A stretch of DNA of 64,000 bases from Actinomadura terrae (GTDB lineage: Bacteria; Actinomycetota; Actinomycetes; Streptosporangiales; Streptosporangiaceae), in contig NZ_JAICDG010000003.1 of assembly GCF_022751215.1 (NCBI RefSeq), forward strand, positions 248,001 through 312,000, read 5' to 3'. Under the pieces are notes generated by a model. It did not search any database. It was not told where the DNA came from and saw nothing but the letters and a program-made list of their open reading frames with translations. Made by a program: the position numbers and the translations under genes. Positions 17,064 to 26,031 of this stretch are shown one piece after another. The first letter of the stretch is position 1. Every line of letters begins with the position of its first letter.

Positions 17064-18752
17064 TCACGACTTGCTGACGTACCCGTACGCGGACGCGGAG
17101 GAGTCGGACCGGTTCGACCGCCACTCCCACCGGATCGACGAGCTGCCGGACTGGAGGAAGGTGATGTAGCCCGGCGCGCACTGCGACGTGGACATCCCCG
17201 CCATCGGGGTCTCCTGGTACTCGATCCGGCTGCTGCTCTCGGTGCCCGACAGTAGCGACAGACGCGTGATGCACGTCGGCGTGCTGGTGTAGGTGTAGCG
17301 GGCGGTGCCGAAGGAGTGCAGCAGCGCGAACCGCACCTGGAAGCTCGTGCGGCCCGACCCTGCGCCCGGCTGGATGCCGGTGCCCGAGAAGGTGCCGAGC
17401 AGCCCGCCCGTGGTGGACGGTGTCGGGATGTCGGTGCTGGTCGACGTGGGGAAGCTCGTGCCCGGCGTGTAGGTCGGGAAGAGCGGGTCGGCCTTGTCCT
17501 CGTCCCCGGCCGCGACGACCACGATGATCACGATGACGATGATCACGACCAGCGCGAGCACACCGCAGCCGATCGCGATGACCGGCCCGGCGTTGGAGCG
17601 CCGCGGCGGCGGCCCGTACGACGGGGGCGGCGGCATCGGGCCGCCGCCGCCCATCGGAGGCGGCGGCGGGGCCGGGGCGTTCGGCATCCCGCCCTGGTAC
17701 ATCGGCATCGGCGGGGGCGTGATCGGTTGCGGCGGCGGCGTGTGCGGGCCCCCCATGGGCCCCTGGTTCATCGGTCCCTGGTTCATCGGCATCGGGGGCG
17801 GGGTGATCGGCTGCGGCGGCGGCGTGTGCCGCGCGGGCGGCACCCGCGGCGGCGTGGGCAGCTGCGCGGCGATCCGGGTGCCCTGGTTGAGCAGGTCCTC
17901 CTGGCCCGCGCCCGGGTTCGCGGGCGCGGCGCCCACGTGGCCGAGCAGGTGCAGCAGCAGCTGCGCGGCGGGCGGCCGCAGCCCCGCGTCCTTGGACAGG
18001 CAGCGCCCGATCAGGTCGCGCAGCGTGCCCGCGGGCAGCGCCGACAGGTCCGGCTCCTCGTTCAGGATCCGGTTGATGATGACCGGCAGCGTGTCGGCCT
18101 CGAAGGGGGACTGCCCGGTCGCGGCGAACACCATCGTCGCGGCCCAGGCGAAGATGTCCACGGCCGGGGTGAGCGGCGCGCCGGTGAGCTGCTCGGGCGC
18201 GAGGTAGCCGGGGGTGCCGACGACCATGCCGGTGGCGGTGACCGCGCTCTCCTGCGAGTTCACCGTCCGGGCGATGCCGAAGTCGACGACGCGCGGGCCG
18301 TCGGAGGCGAGCATGACGTTGTTGGGCTTGAAGTCGCGGTGGACGATCCCGGCCTCGTGGATCGCCGCGAGCGCCGTCACCGTGCCGATCGCGAGCCGCT
18401 CCAGTTCGGCGGCGCCGCGCGGCCCATTGTGCGCGACGACGTCGTGCAGCGAGGGGCCGTCGATGAACTCGCTGACGACGTAGGGCTGGTCGCCCTGCAC
18501 GTCGGCCTCCAGGACGCGGGCCGTGCAGAAGGGCTCGACCTTCTGGGCCGCCGACACCTCGCGGGTGAACCGGGCGCGCGCCGCCGGGTCGTTCGCCATC
18601 TGGGCGTGCAGCAGCTTGACGGCGACGTAGTCCCCGTTCGGCGCCTTTCCGAGAAAGACGGCGCCCTGCCCCCCGGCGCCGAGCCGTCCGACGACCTCGT
18701 ACTGTCCCAGTGCCCTAGGATCGCCCGGCTCCAGCGGAGCGGCATCCGGCAT
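17064..18752 (-). CDS. Membrane Ser/Thr protein kinase
   Basis: 562 aa from ATG 18752. The kinase domain (about 15-275) has LGAGGQGAVFLGK, AVKLLHAQ, HRDFKPNNVML, VDFGIAR and LAPEQ, close to its neighbour, so the two are probably paralogues. The juxtamembrane region is Pro/Met-rich with two near-identical blocks (HTPPPQPITPPPMPM). One membrane span near residue 410 (VIAIGCGVLALVVIIVIVI) is followed by a roughly 100-residue extracellular domain with two Cys (one near PTCITRL, one near SQCAPGY) that could form a disulfide. No PASTA repeats. Ligand and substrates unknown. Confidence 0.9.
   Translation of the reverse strand: MPDAAPLEPGDPRALGQYEVVGRLGAGGQGAVFLGKAPNGDYVAVKLLHAQMANDPAARARFTREVSAAQKVEPFCTARVLEADVQGDQPYVVSEFIDGPSLHDVVAHNGPRGAAELERLAIGTVTALAAIHEAGIVHRDFKPNNVMLASDGPRVVDFGIARTVNSQESAVTATGMVVGTPGYLAPEQLTGAPLTPAVDIFAWAATMVFAATGQSPFEADTLPVIINRILNEEPDLSALPAGTLRDLIGRCLSKDAGLRPPAAQLLLHLLGHVGAAPANPGAGQEDLLNQGTRIAAQLPTPPRVPPARHTPPPQPITPPPMPMNQGPMNQGPMGGPHTPPPQPITPPPMPMYQGGMPNAPAPPPPPMGGGGPMPPPPSYGPPPRRSNAGPVIAIGCGVLALVVIIVIVIIVVVAAGDEDKADPLFPTYTPGTSFPTSTSTDIPTPSTTGGLLGTFSGTGIQPGAGSGRTSFQVRFALLHSFGTARYTYTSTPTCITRLSLLSGTESSSRIEYQETPMAGMSTSQCAPGYITFLQSGSSSIRWEWRSNRSDSSASAYGYVSKS
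17701..17829. repeat. Direct repeat within kinase linker
   Basis: Two near-identical 45-base units (17701-17745 and 17785-17829) encode the repeated HTPPPQPITPPPMPM block of the kinase juxtamembrane linker. They are probably recombination-prone and length-variable between strains. Confidence 0.7.
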
Positions 18753-19269
18753 CTGACCCTCCAGTGACCCGCGGTGATGTTCCGCGATAGTGTGCGCCGG
18801 ACCCCGCCGTGGGGTCGCGTCCGGCGCTCGCCGGACTGCCCCCGCTGGGGGCCCGCCCCCAAACCTCAGGCGGGCACGATATCGCGTTAGTTCAGACGTT
18901 TCACCGACGTGTCCGGTTCAGCCGCCGACCACGCGTCTTCGGAGGTCCCCGGCGAGCCGGGTCCGGGGTGCCGGGTCTGCGCGCGCGGGCGGTCCGGGAC
19001 CGATATGATCCCCGCCGCCGCCGCGTCGTGGTTGGGCGTCCCCATGCGGGAACGATGCGGTGACGATGTGCCGGGTATGTGACAGAAGACACAGTATGAG
19101 GAAGAGATCCGGGTGATAGGTGTCACTCGTGGGAACGGTCGCGCCTCGTGTGTCGCAGGTCACCAACCGTGACAGAATTTCCCGCCCGGATCGGGCACAA
19201 GAACGGTCCCCCGAGCGTTAGTTCCGCGCGACGGGGCGCATAAAGCACTGAGGGGGATGGAGATAGAAG
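18753..19269. promoter_or_regulatory. Divergent 517-base intergenic region with stacked hairpins
   Basis: This lies between a leftward kinase and rightward DUF4193. No convincing gene. Close to the kinase start are three small perfect hairpins: gacccc/ggggtc (18800-18816), gtccggc/gccggac (18819-18836) and tggggg/ccccca (18846-18861). Together they form a possible structured leader. The right part (19070-19269) is relatively AT-rich and should hold the DUF4193 promoter. Confidence 0.45.
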
Positions 19270-19566
19270 ATGGCGACCGACTACGACAGCCCACGCAAGA
19301 CCGACGACGACCTGAGCGAGGACAGCCTCCAGGAGCTCCAGGCGCGGCGCGCCGACAAGGCCGCCAGCATCATCGACGAGGACCTGGACGCCGGTGAGGT
19401 CGCCGAGCTGCCCGGCGCCGACCTGTCGAACGAGGAACTCACCTTCCGGGTGGTTCCGCGGCAGGCCGACGAGTTCACCTGCACACGCTGCTTCCTGGTG
19501 CACCACCGCAGCCAGCTGGCCACCGAGAAGAACGGCCGGCCGATCTGCCGCGAGTGCGCCGCCTGA
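19270..19566 (+). CDS. DUF4193 family protein
   Basis: 98 aa from ATG 19270. The acidic N-terminal half has KTDDDLSEDSLQELQARR. The C-terminal half carries four Cys in a CTRCFLVHHRSQLA...CREC arrangement, a likely zinc ribbon. Length and sequence match the actinobacterial DUF4193 family (Rv2699c in M. tuberculosis), usually one of the more strongly expressed unknown proteins. It lies next to the dut block in many actinobacteria; here dut is 9 kb away. Confidence 0.93.
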   Translation: MATDYDSPRKTDDDLSEDSLQELQARRADKAASIIDEDLDAGEVAELPGADLSNEELTFRVVPRQADEFTCTRCFLVHHRSQLATEKNGRPICRECAA

Positions 19567-19580
19567 CCGGGAGCGGCCAG

Positions 19581-20411
19581 GTGTCAGGAGAACTCCAGCG
19601 ACGCGACGACGACGGGGTGGAGCCGCCGCGCGGCGGCTCCACCGAGATCGGCGAGCTGATCGGCAGGCTCGCCGGCGATGACGAGATGGACCGCGAGACC
19701 CGCGGCCGCCTGCTCGGGCGACTGGCACGGCTACTCGGCCAGAACGCCCGCAAGGTGGGCGCCGCGGGGTTCGCGCGCGGACGCGTGCTCGCCGACCTGA
19801 TGGCCGAGGCGGCGCCGCACATCCCGATCCGCGACCTCGCGACCCTTCAGCGGCACCACCACGGGCTGATGGGCGAGGAGCTCGCCGACCGGGTGGTCAA
19901 GGTGGCCGGCAACGCCACCACCGCCGTCGGCGCCGCCGGCGGCGCGCTCGCGGCGGTCGAGTTCGCCGCCCCGCCGCTGCTGCTGACCGCCCCCGCCCAG
20001 CTCGCCGCCGAGACCCTCGTGGTCGCCGCGATCGAGGTCAAGATGATCGCCGAACTGCACGAGGTGTACGGCGTCCAGGTGCAGGGCTCGGGCACCGCGC
20101 GCGGCGCGGCGTTCCTCACGTCCTGGGCCCGCCAGCGCGGCATCAACCCCCTCGAGGCCGGCTCGCTCACGAGCGCGCTCGGCACCGCCGCGAAATCGGC
20201 CCTGCGCAAACGGATGCTGCGCGTCCTCGGCCGCAGCATGACCACGATGGGCCCGTTCCTCACCGGCGCCGCGGCCGGTGCCGCGCTCAACCGGGCGGCG
20301 ACCAGGGCGCTGGCCGCGAAGGTCCGCAGCGACCTGCGCGGCGCCACTTCCGATCCCGACCTGCCGCCCCCGCTTCCGGGCGAGCACCCCCACCTGAAGT
20401 CCGCCGACTAG
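19581..20411 (+). CDS. Conserved hypothetical membrane-associated protein
   Basis: 276 aa from GTG 19581, 14 bases after DUF4193 and probably cotranscribed. An N-terminal helical region (RETRGRLLGRLARLLGQNARK) precedes an Ala-rich hydrophobic stretch around residues 105-150, then amphipathic and hydrophobic helices (SMTTMGPFLTGAAAGAALNR). The wording resembles EcsC-like or 'hypothetical' proteins found beside DUF4193 in actinomycetes, but I cannot name it. A strong terminator follows directly. Function unknown. Confidence 0.75.
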   Translation: MSGELQRRDDDGVEPPRGGSTEIGELIGRLAGDDEMDRETRGRLLGRLARLLGQNARKVGAAGFARGRVLADLMAEAAPHIPIRDLATLQRHHHGLMGEELADRVVKVAGNATTAVGAAGGALAAVEFAAPPLLLTAPAQLAAETLVVAAIEVKMIAELHEVYGVQVQGSGTARGAAFLTSWARQRGINPLEAGSLTSALGTAAKSALRKRMLRVLGRSMTTMGPFLTGAAAGAALNRAATRALAAKVRSDLRGATSDPDLPPPLPGEHPHLKSAD

Positions 20412-20434
20412 GGCGCCCGCACGCGCGGGCGCCC
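20411..20434. terminator. Bidirectional hairpin terminator
   Basis: gggcgcccgc (20411-20420) / gcgggcgccc (20425-20434), a perfect 10-bp stem with loop acgc and a C/T-rich tail. It starts in the stop codon of the upstream gene and serves the convergent DUF4235 gene as well. Confidence 0.8.
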
Positions 20435-20489
20435 CCCTCGCCCGCGCGCCGCGCGTTCGCCCCTGTCGCGGCTGCCCCGTCCGGCGGGG

Positions 20490-20777
20490 TCAGACCTCGA
20501 CCTTCAGGTGGGACGGGAGCTCCCCGGTGCCCTTGGCCCACTGCCGCGCGGCGGCGCGGGTCGCCAGCAGCCGCGCCAGCTCCATGCCGACGCCCATCAC
20601 CACGGCCCATCCGATCGCCTCGGCCAGCGCCACGTCGGGGGACTCGGGGTTGGTCGGCGGCTCCTTGCCCGTGCTCTTCTTCCAGGCCAGTGTGATGGCC
20701 TTCTTCGCGACGAAGCCCCCCGCGAAGGCCGCGGCGCCGGCCATCACCCGATAGCCGATGTCGCCCTTGTCCGCCAT
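20490..20777 (-). CDS. DUF4235 family membrane protein
   Basis: 95 aa from ATG 20777. Two hydrophobic helices (YRVMAGAAAFAGGFVAKKAI and ALAEAIGWAVVMGVGMELA) flank a polar loop with WKKSTGKEPPTNPESPDV, the DUF4235 pattern common in actinobacteria. Probably a small integral membrane protein; function unknown. Divergent from the ValRS gene. Confidence 0.88.
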   Translation of the reverse strand: MADKGDIGYRVMAGAAAFAGGFVAKKAITLAWKKSTGKEPPTNPESPDVALAEAIGWAVVMGVGMELARLLATRAAARQWAKGTGELPSHLKVEV

Positions 20778-20915
20778 GATCGTCCTCCAGTCGTCCGGTC
20801 TCGTCCGACGCTACCGGAACAGCTCGTTCCGGGGGTGCGGGGCGCCGTTCCAGGGTGCCGCCTGTCGCGGTGATTAACCACGTGCGCGGGTCGCCGATGT
20901 CAATACCATTGGCAC

Positions 20916-23435
20916 ATGACAGAACAGCCGCGTACTCCCGACGTCCCTTCCAAGCCCTCCCTGGACGGCCTGGAGGACAAGTGGGTACGCGCCTGGGAGG
21001 ACGGCGGCGTCCACCGCTTCGACCGCACCAGGCCGCGCGCCGAGGTGTACTCGATCGACACCCCGCCGCCCACCGTCAGCGGTTCCCTCCATGTCGGCCA
21101 CGTCTTCTCCTACACCCACACCGATGCGGTCGCCCGCTTCCACCGCATGCGCGGTCGCGCGGTCTTCTACCCGATGGGCTGGGACGATAACGGCCTGCCC
21201 ACCGAACGGCGCGTGCAGAACCACTTCGGCGTGCGGTGCGACCCGTCGCTGCCCTACGACCCGGACTTCGAACCGCCCGCCAAGCCCGACGCGAAACGGC
21301 AGGTGCCGGTGTCGCGGCGCAACTTCATCGAGTTGTGCGAGCGGCTCACCGAGGTCGACGAGAAGGCGTTCGAGGAGATGTGGCGCCGCGTCGGCCTCTC
21401 GGTCGACTGGGGCCTGCTCTACACCACGATCGGCGACGTCTCCAGGACGGCGTCGCAGCGCGCGTTCCTGCGGAACCTGGCACGCGGCGAGGCGTACGTC
21501 TCGGAGGCGCCGACGCTGTGGGACGTGACGTTCCGCACCGCCGTCGCGCAGGCCGAGCTGGAGGACCGCGAGCAGCCCGGCGCCTTCCACCGGATCCGCT
21601 TCCACGGCGTGGAGCGCCCGGTCTACATCGAGACCACGCGTCCCGAGCTGCTGCCCGCATGCGTGGCGCTCGTCGCGCACCCCGACGACGAGCGGTATCA
21701 GGAGCTGTTCGGGACGACCGTCCGCACGCCGCTGTTCGGCGTGGAGGTCCCAATCCTCGCGCACCGGCTGGCCGAGCCGGACAAGGGCTCGGGGATCGCG
21801 ATGATCTGCACGTTCGGCGACGTCACCGACGTCACGTGGTGGCGCGAGCTGGACCTGCCGACCCGCGCGGTCATCGGCTGGGACGGGCGGCTCGCCGCCG
21901 ACCCGCCCGAGGGCGTCCCCGCCGGGCCCTATGCCGAGCTGGCGGGCAGGACCGTGTTCTCGGCGAAGGAGCGCGTCGTCGAGATGCTGCGCGAGTCCGG
22001 CGACCTGGACGGCGAGCCGCGCGCGATCAGCCGTCCGGTGAAGTTCTACGAGAAGGGCAGCAAGCCGCTGGAGATCGTCACGACCCGCCAGTGGTACATC
22101 CGCAACGGCGGGCGCGACGCGGACACGCGCGCCGAGATGCTCGCGCGCGGCCGGGAGCTGGCCTGGCACCCCGGCTACATGCGCGCCCGCTACGAGAACT
22201 GGGTCGAGGGCCTGAACGGCGACTGGCTGATCTCCCGGCAGCGCTTCTTCGGCGTGCCGATCCCGGTCTGGTACCGGCTGGACGAGGCGGGCGAGCCGCT
22301 CTACCACGAGCCGATCGTCCCGCCGGAGGACGCGCTGCCCGTCGACCCGTCCTCGGACGCGCCGCCCGGCTTCACCGAGGACCAGCGCGGCAGGCCTGGC
22401 GGCTTCGCCGGCGACCCGGACGTGATGGACACCTGGGCGACGTCGTCGCTGACCCCGCAGATCGCGGGCGGCTGGGAGCGCGACCCCGACCTGTTCGCGC
22501 GCGTGTTCCCCTACAGCCTGCGCCCGCAGGCGCACGACATCATCCGGACGTGGCTGTTCTCCACGGTCGTCCGCTCGCACCTGGAGCACGGGTCGCTGCC
22601 GTGGACGGGAACCGCGCTGTCGGGCTGGATCCTGGACCCCGACCGCAAGAAGATGTCGAAGTCCAAGGGCAACGTGGTCACCCCGATCGACCTGCTGCGC
22701 GAGTACGGCTCCGACGCCGTGCGGTACTGGGCGGCGAGCGGGCGGCCGGGCACCGACACCGCGTTCGACACCGGCCAGATCAAGGTCGGCCGGCGGCTCG
22801 CCATCAAGATCCTCAACGCGTCCAAGTTCGTGCTGGGCCTCGGTGAGGCCGCCGAGGACGCGGCGGTCACCGAGCCGCTCGACCGGGCGATGCTCGCGGC
22901 GCTGGCGGGGGTCGTGAACGACGCCACGGAGGCGTTCGAGGGCTACGACTACGCCCGCGCCCTGGAGCGCACCGAACGGTTCTTCTGGGAGTTCTGCGAC
23001 GACTACCTGGAGCTGGTCAAGGCCCGCGCGTACGGGGAGGGGCCCGGCGCCCGGTCGGGACGCGCGGCCCTGCGCGCAGCGCTGTCGGTGCTGCTGCGGC
23101 TGTTCGCTCCCGTCCTGCCGTTCGTGACCGAGGAGGTCTGGTCGTGGTGGCGGGCGGGCTCGGTGCACACCGCGTCCTGGCCGACCGTGGCGGAGCTGCC
23201 GCCGGGCGGCGACCCGGCCGTGCTGGCCGCGACGGGCGAGGCGCTGCGGCAGGTCCGCAAGGCCAAGTCGGAGGCGAAGGCGTCGATGCGCGCGGACGTG
23301 TCGCGCGCCGTCGTGCGCGGCGCGGAGGTGACCCGGATCGCGCGTCCCGACCTGGCCGCCGCGGGGCGCATCGCCGACCTGACGCTGGAGGACGCGCCCG
23401 CCGACCTGACGGTCGAGGTGACCCTCGCCCTGTAG
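20916..23435 (+). CDS. valS: Valyl-tRNA synthetase, archaeal-type/alternate
   Basis: 839 aa from ATG 20916. Charges tRNA-Val. The HIGH-type motif is TPPPTVSGSLHVGHV; the KMSKS motif is KKMSKSKGN. The region after HIGH reads MGWDDNGLPTERRVQN rather than the PGTDHAGIATQ of standard bacterial ValRS. That is the archaeal/Rickettsia-like form found as an alternate enzyme in some actinobacteria. The editing (CP1) and anticodon-binding domains look complete (YIETTRPELLPACVALVAHP; SEAKASMRADVSRAVV). It lies alone in an accessory insertion, so a second, standard valS elsewhere is likely. Could provide tolerance to a ValRS inhibitor; that is inference. Confidence 0.93.
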   Translation: MTEQPRTPDVPSKPSLDGLEDKWVRAWEDGGVHRFDRTRPRAEVYSIDTPPPTVSGSLHVGHVFSYTHTDAVARFHRMRGRAVFYPMGWDDNGLPTERRVQNHFGVRCDPSLPYDPDFEPPAKPDAKRQVPVSRRNFIELCERLTEVDEKAFEEMWRRVGLSVDWGLLYTTIGDVSRTASQRAFLRNLARGEAYVSEAPTLWDVTFRTAVAQAELEDREQPGAFHRIRFHGVERPVYIETTRPELLPACVALVAHPDDERYQELFGTTVRTPLFGVEVPILAHRLAEPDKGSGIAMICTFGDVTDVTWWRELDLPTRAVIGWDGRLAADPPEGVPAGPYAELAGRTVFSAKERVVEMLRESGDLDGEPRAISRPVKFYEKGSKPLEIVTTRQWYIRNGGRDADTRAEMLARGRELAWHPGYMRARYENWVEGLNGDWLISRQRFFGVPIPVWYRLDEAGEPLYHEPIVPPEDALPVDPSSDAPPGFTEDQRGRPGGFAGDPDVMDTWATSSLTPQIAGGWERDPDLFARVFPYSLRPQAHDIIRTWLFSTVVRSHLEHGSLPWTGTALSGWILDPDRKKMSKSKGNVVTPIDLLREYGSDAVRYWAASGRPGTDTAFDTGQIKVGRRLAIKILNASKFVLGLGEAAEDAAVTEPLDRAMLAALAGVVNDATEAFEGYDYARALERTERFFWEFCDDYLELVKARAYGEGPGARSGRAALRAALSVLLRLFAPVLPFVTEEVWSWWRAGSVHTASWPTVAELPPGGDPAVLAATGEALRQVRKAKSEAKASMRADVSRAVVRGAEVTRIARPDLAAAGRIADLTLEDAPADLTVEVTLAL

Positions 23436-23448
23436 GGGGCGCGACGGC

Positions 23449-24732
23449 TCAGAACGTGCAGGGCAGGTGCTTGATCCCGTTAATGAAATTGGAGTAGAGC
23501 GGGTCGGGCCTCCCGGCGGCGCGGATCGCGGGAACGCGGGTGAACAGCTCGCGGAACAGCACCGTGATCTCGCGCCGCGCCAGATTGGCGCCGAGGCAGA
23601 AATGCGGACCCGGCCCGCCGAACCCGACATGCGGATTGGGCGACCGCGTGATGTCGAAGGCGTCGGGGTTCTCGAACACCTCCGGGTCGCGGTTGGCGGA
23701 GTTGTAGAACAGCAGGACCTTGTCGCCCTTCCGGTAGTGGTGGCCGTTCATGACGTGGTGCCGGGCGACCGTCCGGCGGAACTGGATGACGGGGCTCGCC
23801 AGCCGGACGATCTCCTCCACCGCCCCCGGTATCCGCGCGTCGAAATCCTCCATCAGCAGGGCTTGCTGCTCGGGATTGTCGGTGAACAGCGTCAACCCGT
23901 GCGCGATCGCGTTCCGCGTCGTCTCGTTCCCGGCGACCACCAGCAGAATGAAGAACGAGCCGATCTCCTGGTCGGTCAGCGATTTCCCGTCCACGTTCGC
24001 CGACACCAGCGCGGACACGAGGTCGTCCCCCGGACGCGCGCGCCGCCGCCGCGCCAGCTTCATCGCCAGGTGGTTCAGCTCGTATCCGGCCGCCATCGTC
24101 GCGAGCAGCCCGTAGAGCACCCCGGTCCGGGTGATGCCGTCGCGGTTGAAGTCCTTGCCGCCGGTGTACTCGGGGTCGCCGACCCCGAGAATGGTGTTCG
24201 TCCGCTGGTACACCATCGGCCGCACCCGCTCGGGAATGCCCATCATGTCGCAGATGACCTGCACGGGCAGTTTCGCGGCGACATCGGTGACGAAGTCGCC
24301 GGGCCCGTCGCGGAGCAGGGCGTCCACGATCCGCGTGGCGCCGGCCTGGATGTCGGTCTCCAGCTTCGCGAGCACCCGCGGCGTGAACGCCCGCGACACG
24401 ATCCGCCGGATCTCGGCGTGCCGCGGATCGTCCATGTTGATCATCGAGCCGAAGTAGCGGGCCATGTAGCGGGGCAGGTCGGCGATGCTGGTGGAGACCG
24501 GCTCGCTGCTGAACACCTCCGGCCTCCGGCTGGCCTCCACCACGTCCGCGTACCTCGTCAGCGCGTAGTACCCGCGCCCGTTCCGGACGAACGGCATCTG
24601 CAACTCGGTGAAGAACGCCGGATGCTCCCGCTCCCGCAGCCGCGCGAACGCCGCCAGCCGCCTCTCCGGCGGCAGCGACCAGAACCCGAGGTCGGAAAGG
24701 TCGATCTCCGCCACGTCCCGCGCGAATGTCAC
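23449..24732 (-). CDS. Cytochrome P450 (CYP125/CYP142-like)
   Basis: 427 aa. GTG 24732 is preferred over ATG 24753 because GGAGGG lies ten bases upstream of it. Features: FVRNGRGYYALTRYADV, NMDDPRHAEIRRIVSRAFTP, the I-helix oxygen-binding VAGNETTRNA, an ExxR-equivalent region around EEIVRLASPVIQFRR, and the heme loop GFGGPGPHFCLGANLAR with the thiolate Cys. The INGIKHLP C-terminal ending resembles the CYP124/125/142 steroid and fatty-acid omega-hydroxylases. Needs ferredoxin and reductase, not found nearby. Substrate is inferred only. Confidence 0.92.
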   Translation of the reverse strand: MTFARDVAEIDLSDLGFWSLPPERRLAAFARLREREHPAFFTELQMPFVRNGRGYYALTRYADVVEASRRPEVFSSEPVSTSIADLPRYMARYFGSMINMDDPRHAEIRRIVSRAFTPRVLAKLETDIQAGATRIVDALLRDGPGDFVTDVAAKLPVQVICDMMGIPERVRPMVYQRTNTILGVGDPEYTGGKDFNRDGITRTGVLYGLLATMAAGYELNHLAMKLARRRRARPGDDLVSALVSANVDGKSLTDQEIGSFFILLVVAGNETTRNAIAHGLTLFTDNPEQQALLMEDFDARIPGAVEEIVRLASPVIQFRRTVARHHVMNGHHYRKGDKVLLFYNSANRDPEVFENPDAFDITRSPNPHVGFGGPGPHFCLGANLARREITVLFRELFTRVPAIRAAGRPDPLYSNFINGIKHLPCTF

Positions 24733-24967
24733 GCCGCACCGCCCTCCGCCCATCGCTCGGCCCCATGCAACCCGTCCCCACGGTTCCGGTCAAGCCGCCC
24801 GCCGCTTCTGCGGCACGGCCCGTCAACCCCCTGCTGTTAGGGATATCTGCGCGGACGCCGGGTCGGTCATTCTCGGAAGCGCCGGAGGAAAGGCAGCGAA
24901 AGGAACAAGGTGCTGCACGAGAAATCAGCCGGCGTTGTTACCGCGATCGACTCCACAGGAGGAGCGC
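24733..24967. other. Intergenic region, divergent
   Basis: 235 bases between the P450 and a secreted-protein gene. It contains the AT-rich patch ctgttagggatatctg near 24833-24848, a possible promoter zone, and ends with the AGGAGGAG ribosome site of the secreted protein. Confidence 0.35.
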
Positions 24968-25402
24968 ATGCGCACGTTGGGAAAGCTCACGACCACGGCT
25001 CTCATCGCCCTCACGGCCGCCGGGCTGACGGCGACCACGGCGGCGGCCGCGCCGGACCCGGGTACGCGGCGGCACGACCCGAGCCCGAGCCGGACGCACC
25101 TGGCCAAGCCGGATCCGAGGCTCACCGCCCAGACCAAGAAGGCGGGGACGGCGGCGGCCTTCACCCAGGCGAACTGCTACCGGGACGTCAACGACAATGC
25201 CATCCTGCCCTGGTACGGGGCGCCGGTGAGTGCCTCCCAGCCGGTCGCGGTCTCCGCGAGTGAGGGGACCTTCGGGCAGGAGTTCATCGGCGACGCCCAC
25301 ATTTACCCCGAGAACGTCCAGGTGGTGAACTCGGCCGTTTTCGTCCGGGTCCACACCGGATGGGGTGCGCCGCTCAACATCTGCCTGCATTACGTCGGCT
25401 GA
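24968..25402 (+). CDS. Small secreted protein
   Basis: 144 aa from ATG 24968 with AGGAGGAG just upstream. A Sec signal peptide (about 1-28, ending TAAAA) is followed by a Pro/Arg-rich spacer and a compact domain of about 90 residues with two Cys (QANCYRDVND and LNICLHYVG) that could pair. I do not recognise the family. The domain may be a small beta-fold. It is monocistronic, with a terminator at 25423-25450. Confidence 0.75.
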   Translation: MRTLGKLTTTALIALTAAGLTATTAAAAPDPGTRRHDPSPSRTHLAKPDPRLTAQTKKAGTAAAFTQANCYRDVNDNAILPWYGAPVSASQPVAVSASEGTFGQEFIGDAHIYPENVQVVNSAVFVRVHTGWGAPLNICLHYVG

Positions 25403-25422
25403 TCTGAGAGTTGTTTATCGGC

Positions 25423-25450
25423 GGGGGCCGCGCTTTGACGCGCGGTCCCC
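25423..25450. terminator. Hairpin terminator
   Basis: gggggccgcgc (25423-25433) pairs with gcgcggtcccc (25440-25450), 11 bp with one G-U, loop tttgac. It lies between the convergent secreted-protein gene and the Mau-like operon and can serve both. Confidence 0.75.
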
Positions 25451-25458
25451 GTTCCCTG

Positions 25459-26013
25459 TCATAGGAGGAGCAGGGTGAGGGCGGCGAGGGTCGCCAGGGC
25501 CGTGGTGCTTTGGATGTGGGGGATTCGGGCGGCCACCGCGGCGTCGCGGTGCGGGTCGCGGGCCAGGAGGGTGAGGGCGGCGCTGAGGGCCCGTCCCGCG
25601 CCGAAGGCGGCGCCGGTCAGGAGGAAGACGGCGAGGGGGCCGTGCGCGAGCAGAAGGGCCAGGGCCAGGACGTACGGGGCGCTGGACGGGACGTACGTCC
25701 GGACCCCCGTCCCCAACTCGAAGCCGAACTGGAGCGTCCCGCACCACAAACGCGTTCGCAGCACCTCCTGCGGGATCTGCCGTGCGTTCTGGGGGAGGGG
25801 CAGGGGGAGAGCGCCCAGGTCGCGGGCGGCGCCGGCGGCGGCCGCGAGCAGGATGGCGAGCGTCCGCGCGGATGGTGGCAGCGGCGCCGCCAGCCCGGAC
25901 AGCAGCCACAGGACCAGGGCGCTCAGCGTGCCCCCGAGCAGGAGCCCGAGGGTGAAGACGGCGAGGACGGCGTCCCGCCGTACCGGGGCCCGCCAGCCTG
26001 GCGAGAACAGCAC
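25459..26013 (-). CDS. Hypothetical polytopic membrane protein, last gene of Mau-like operon
   Basis: 184 aa from GTG 26013. It has four to five hydrophobic segments (DAVLAVFTLGLLLGGTLSAL; RTLAILLAAAAGAARDLG; SSAPYVLALALLLAHGPLAVF; TALATLAALTLLLL). A polar central loop (QNARQIPQEVLRTRLWCG) holds one Cys. I cannot name the family. Its stop is 46 bases from the next terminator and its start is 18 bases after the small membrane ORF, so it is the last member of the six-gene operon. Role perhaps in export or anchoring; unproven. Confidence 0.7.
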   Translation of the reverse strand: MLFSPGWRAPVRRDAVLAVFTLGLLLGGTLSALVLWLLSGLAAPLPPSARTLAILLAAAAGAARDLGALPLPLPQNARQIPQEVLRTRLWCGTLQFGFELGTGVRTYVPSSAPYVLALALLLAHGPLAVFLLTGAAFGAGRALSAALTLLARDPHRDAAVAARIPHIQSTTALATLAALTLLLL

Positions 26014-26031
26014 GGATTCGCTGTTGCGCGT

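Noticed and set aside
20874..23630. A 918-codon open frame on the minus strand opposite valS
   Set aside because: Low-complexity Arg/Gly/Val-rich translation with no domain, exactly antisense to a clear tRNA synthetase; long spurious frames are expected at this GC content.
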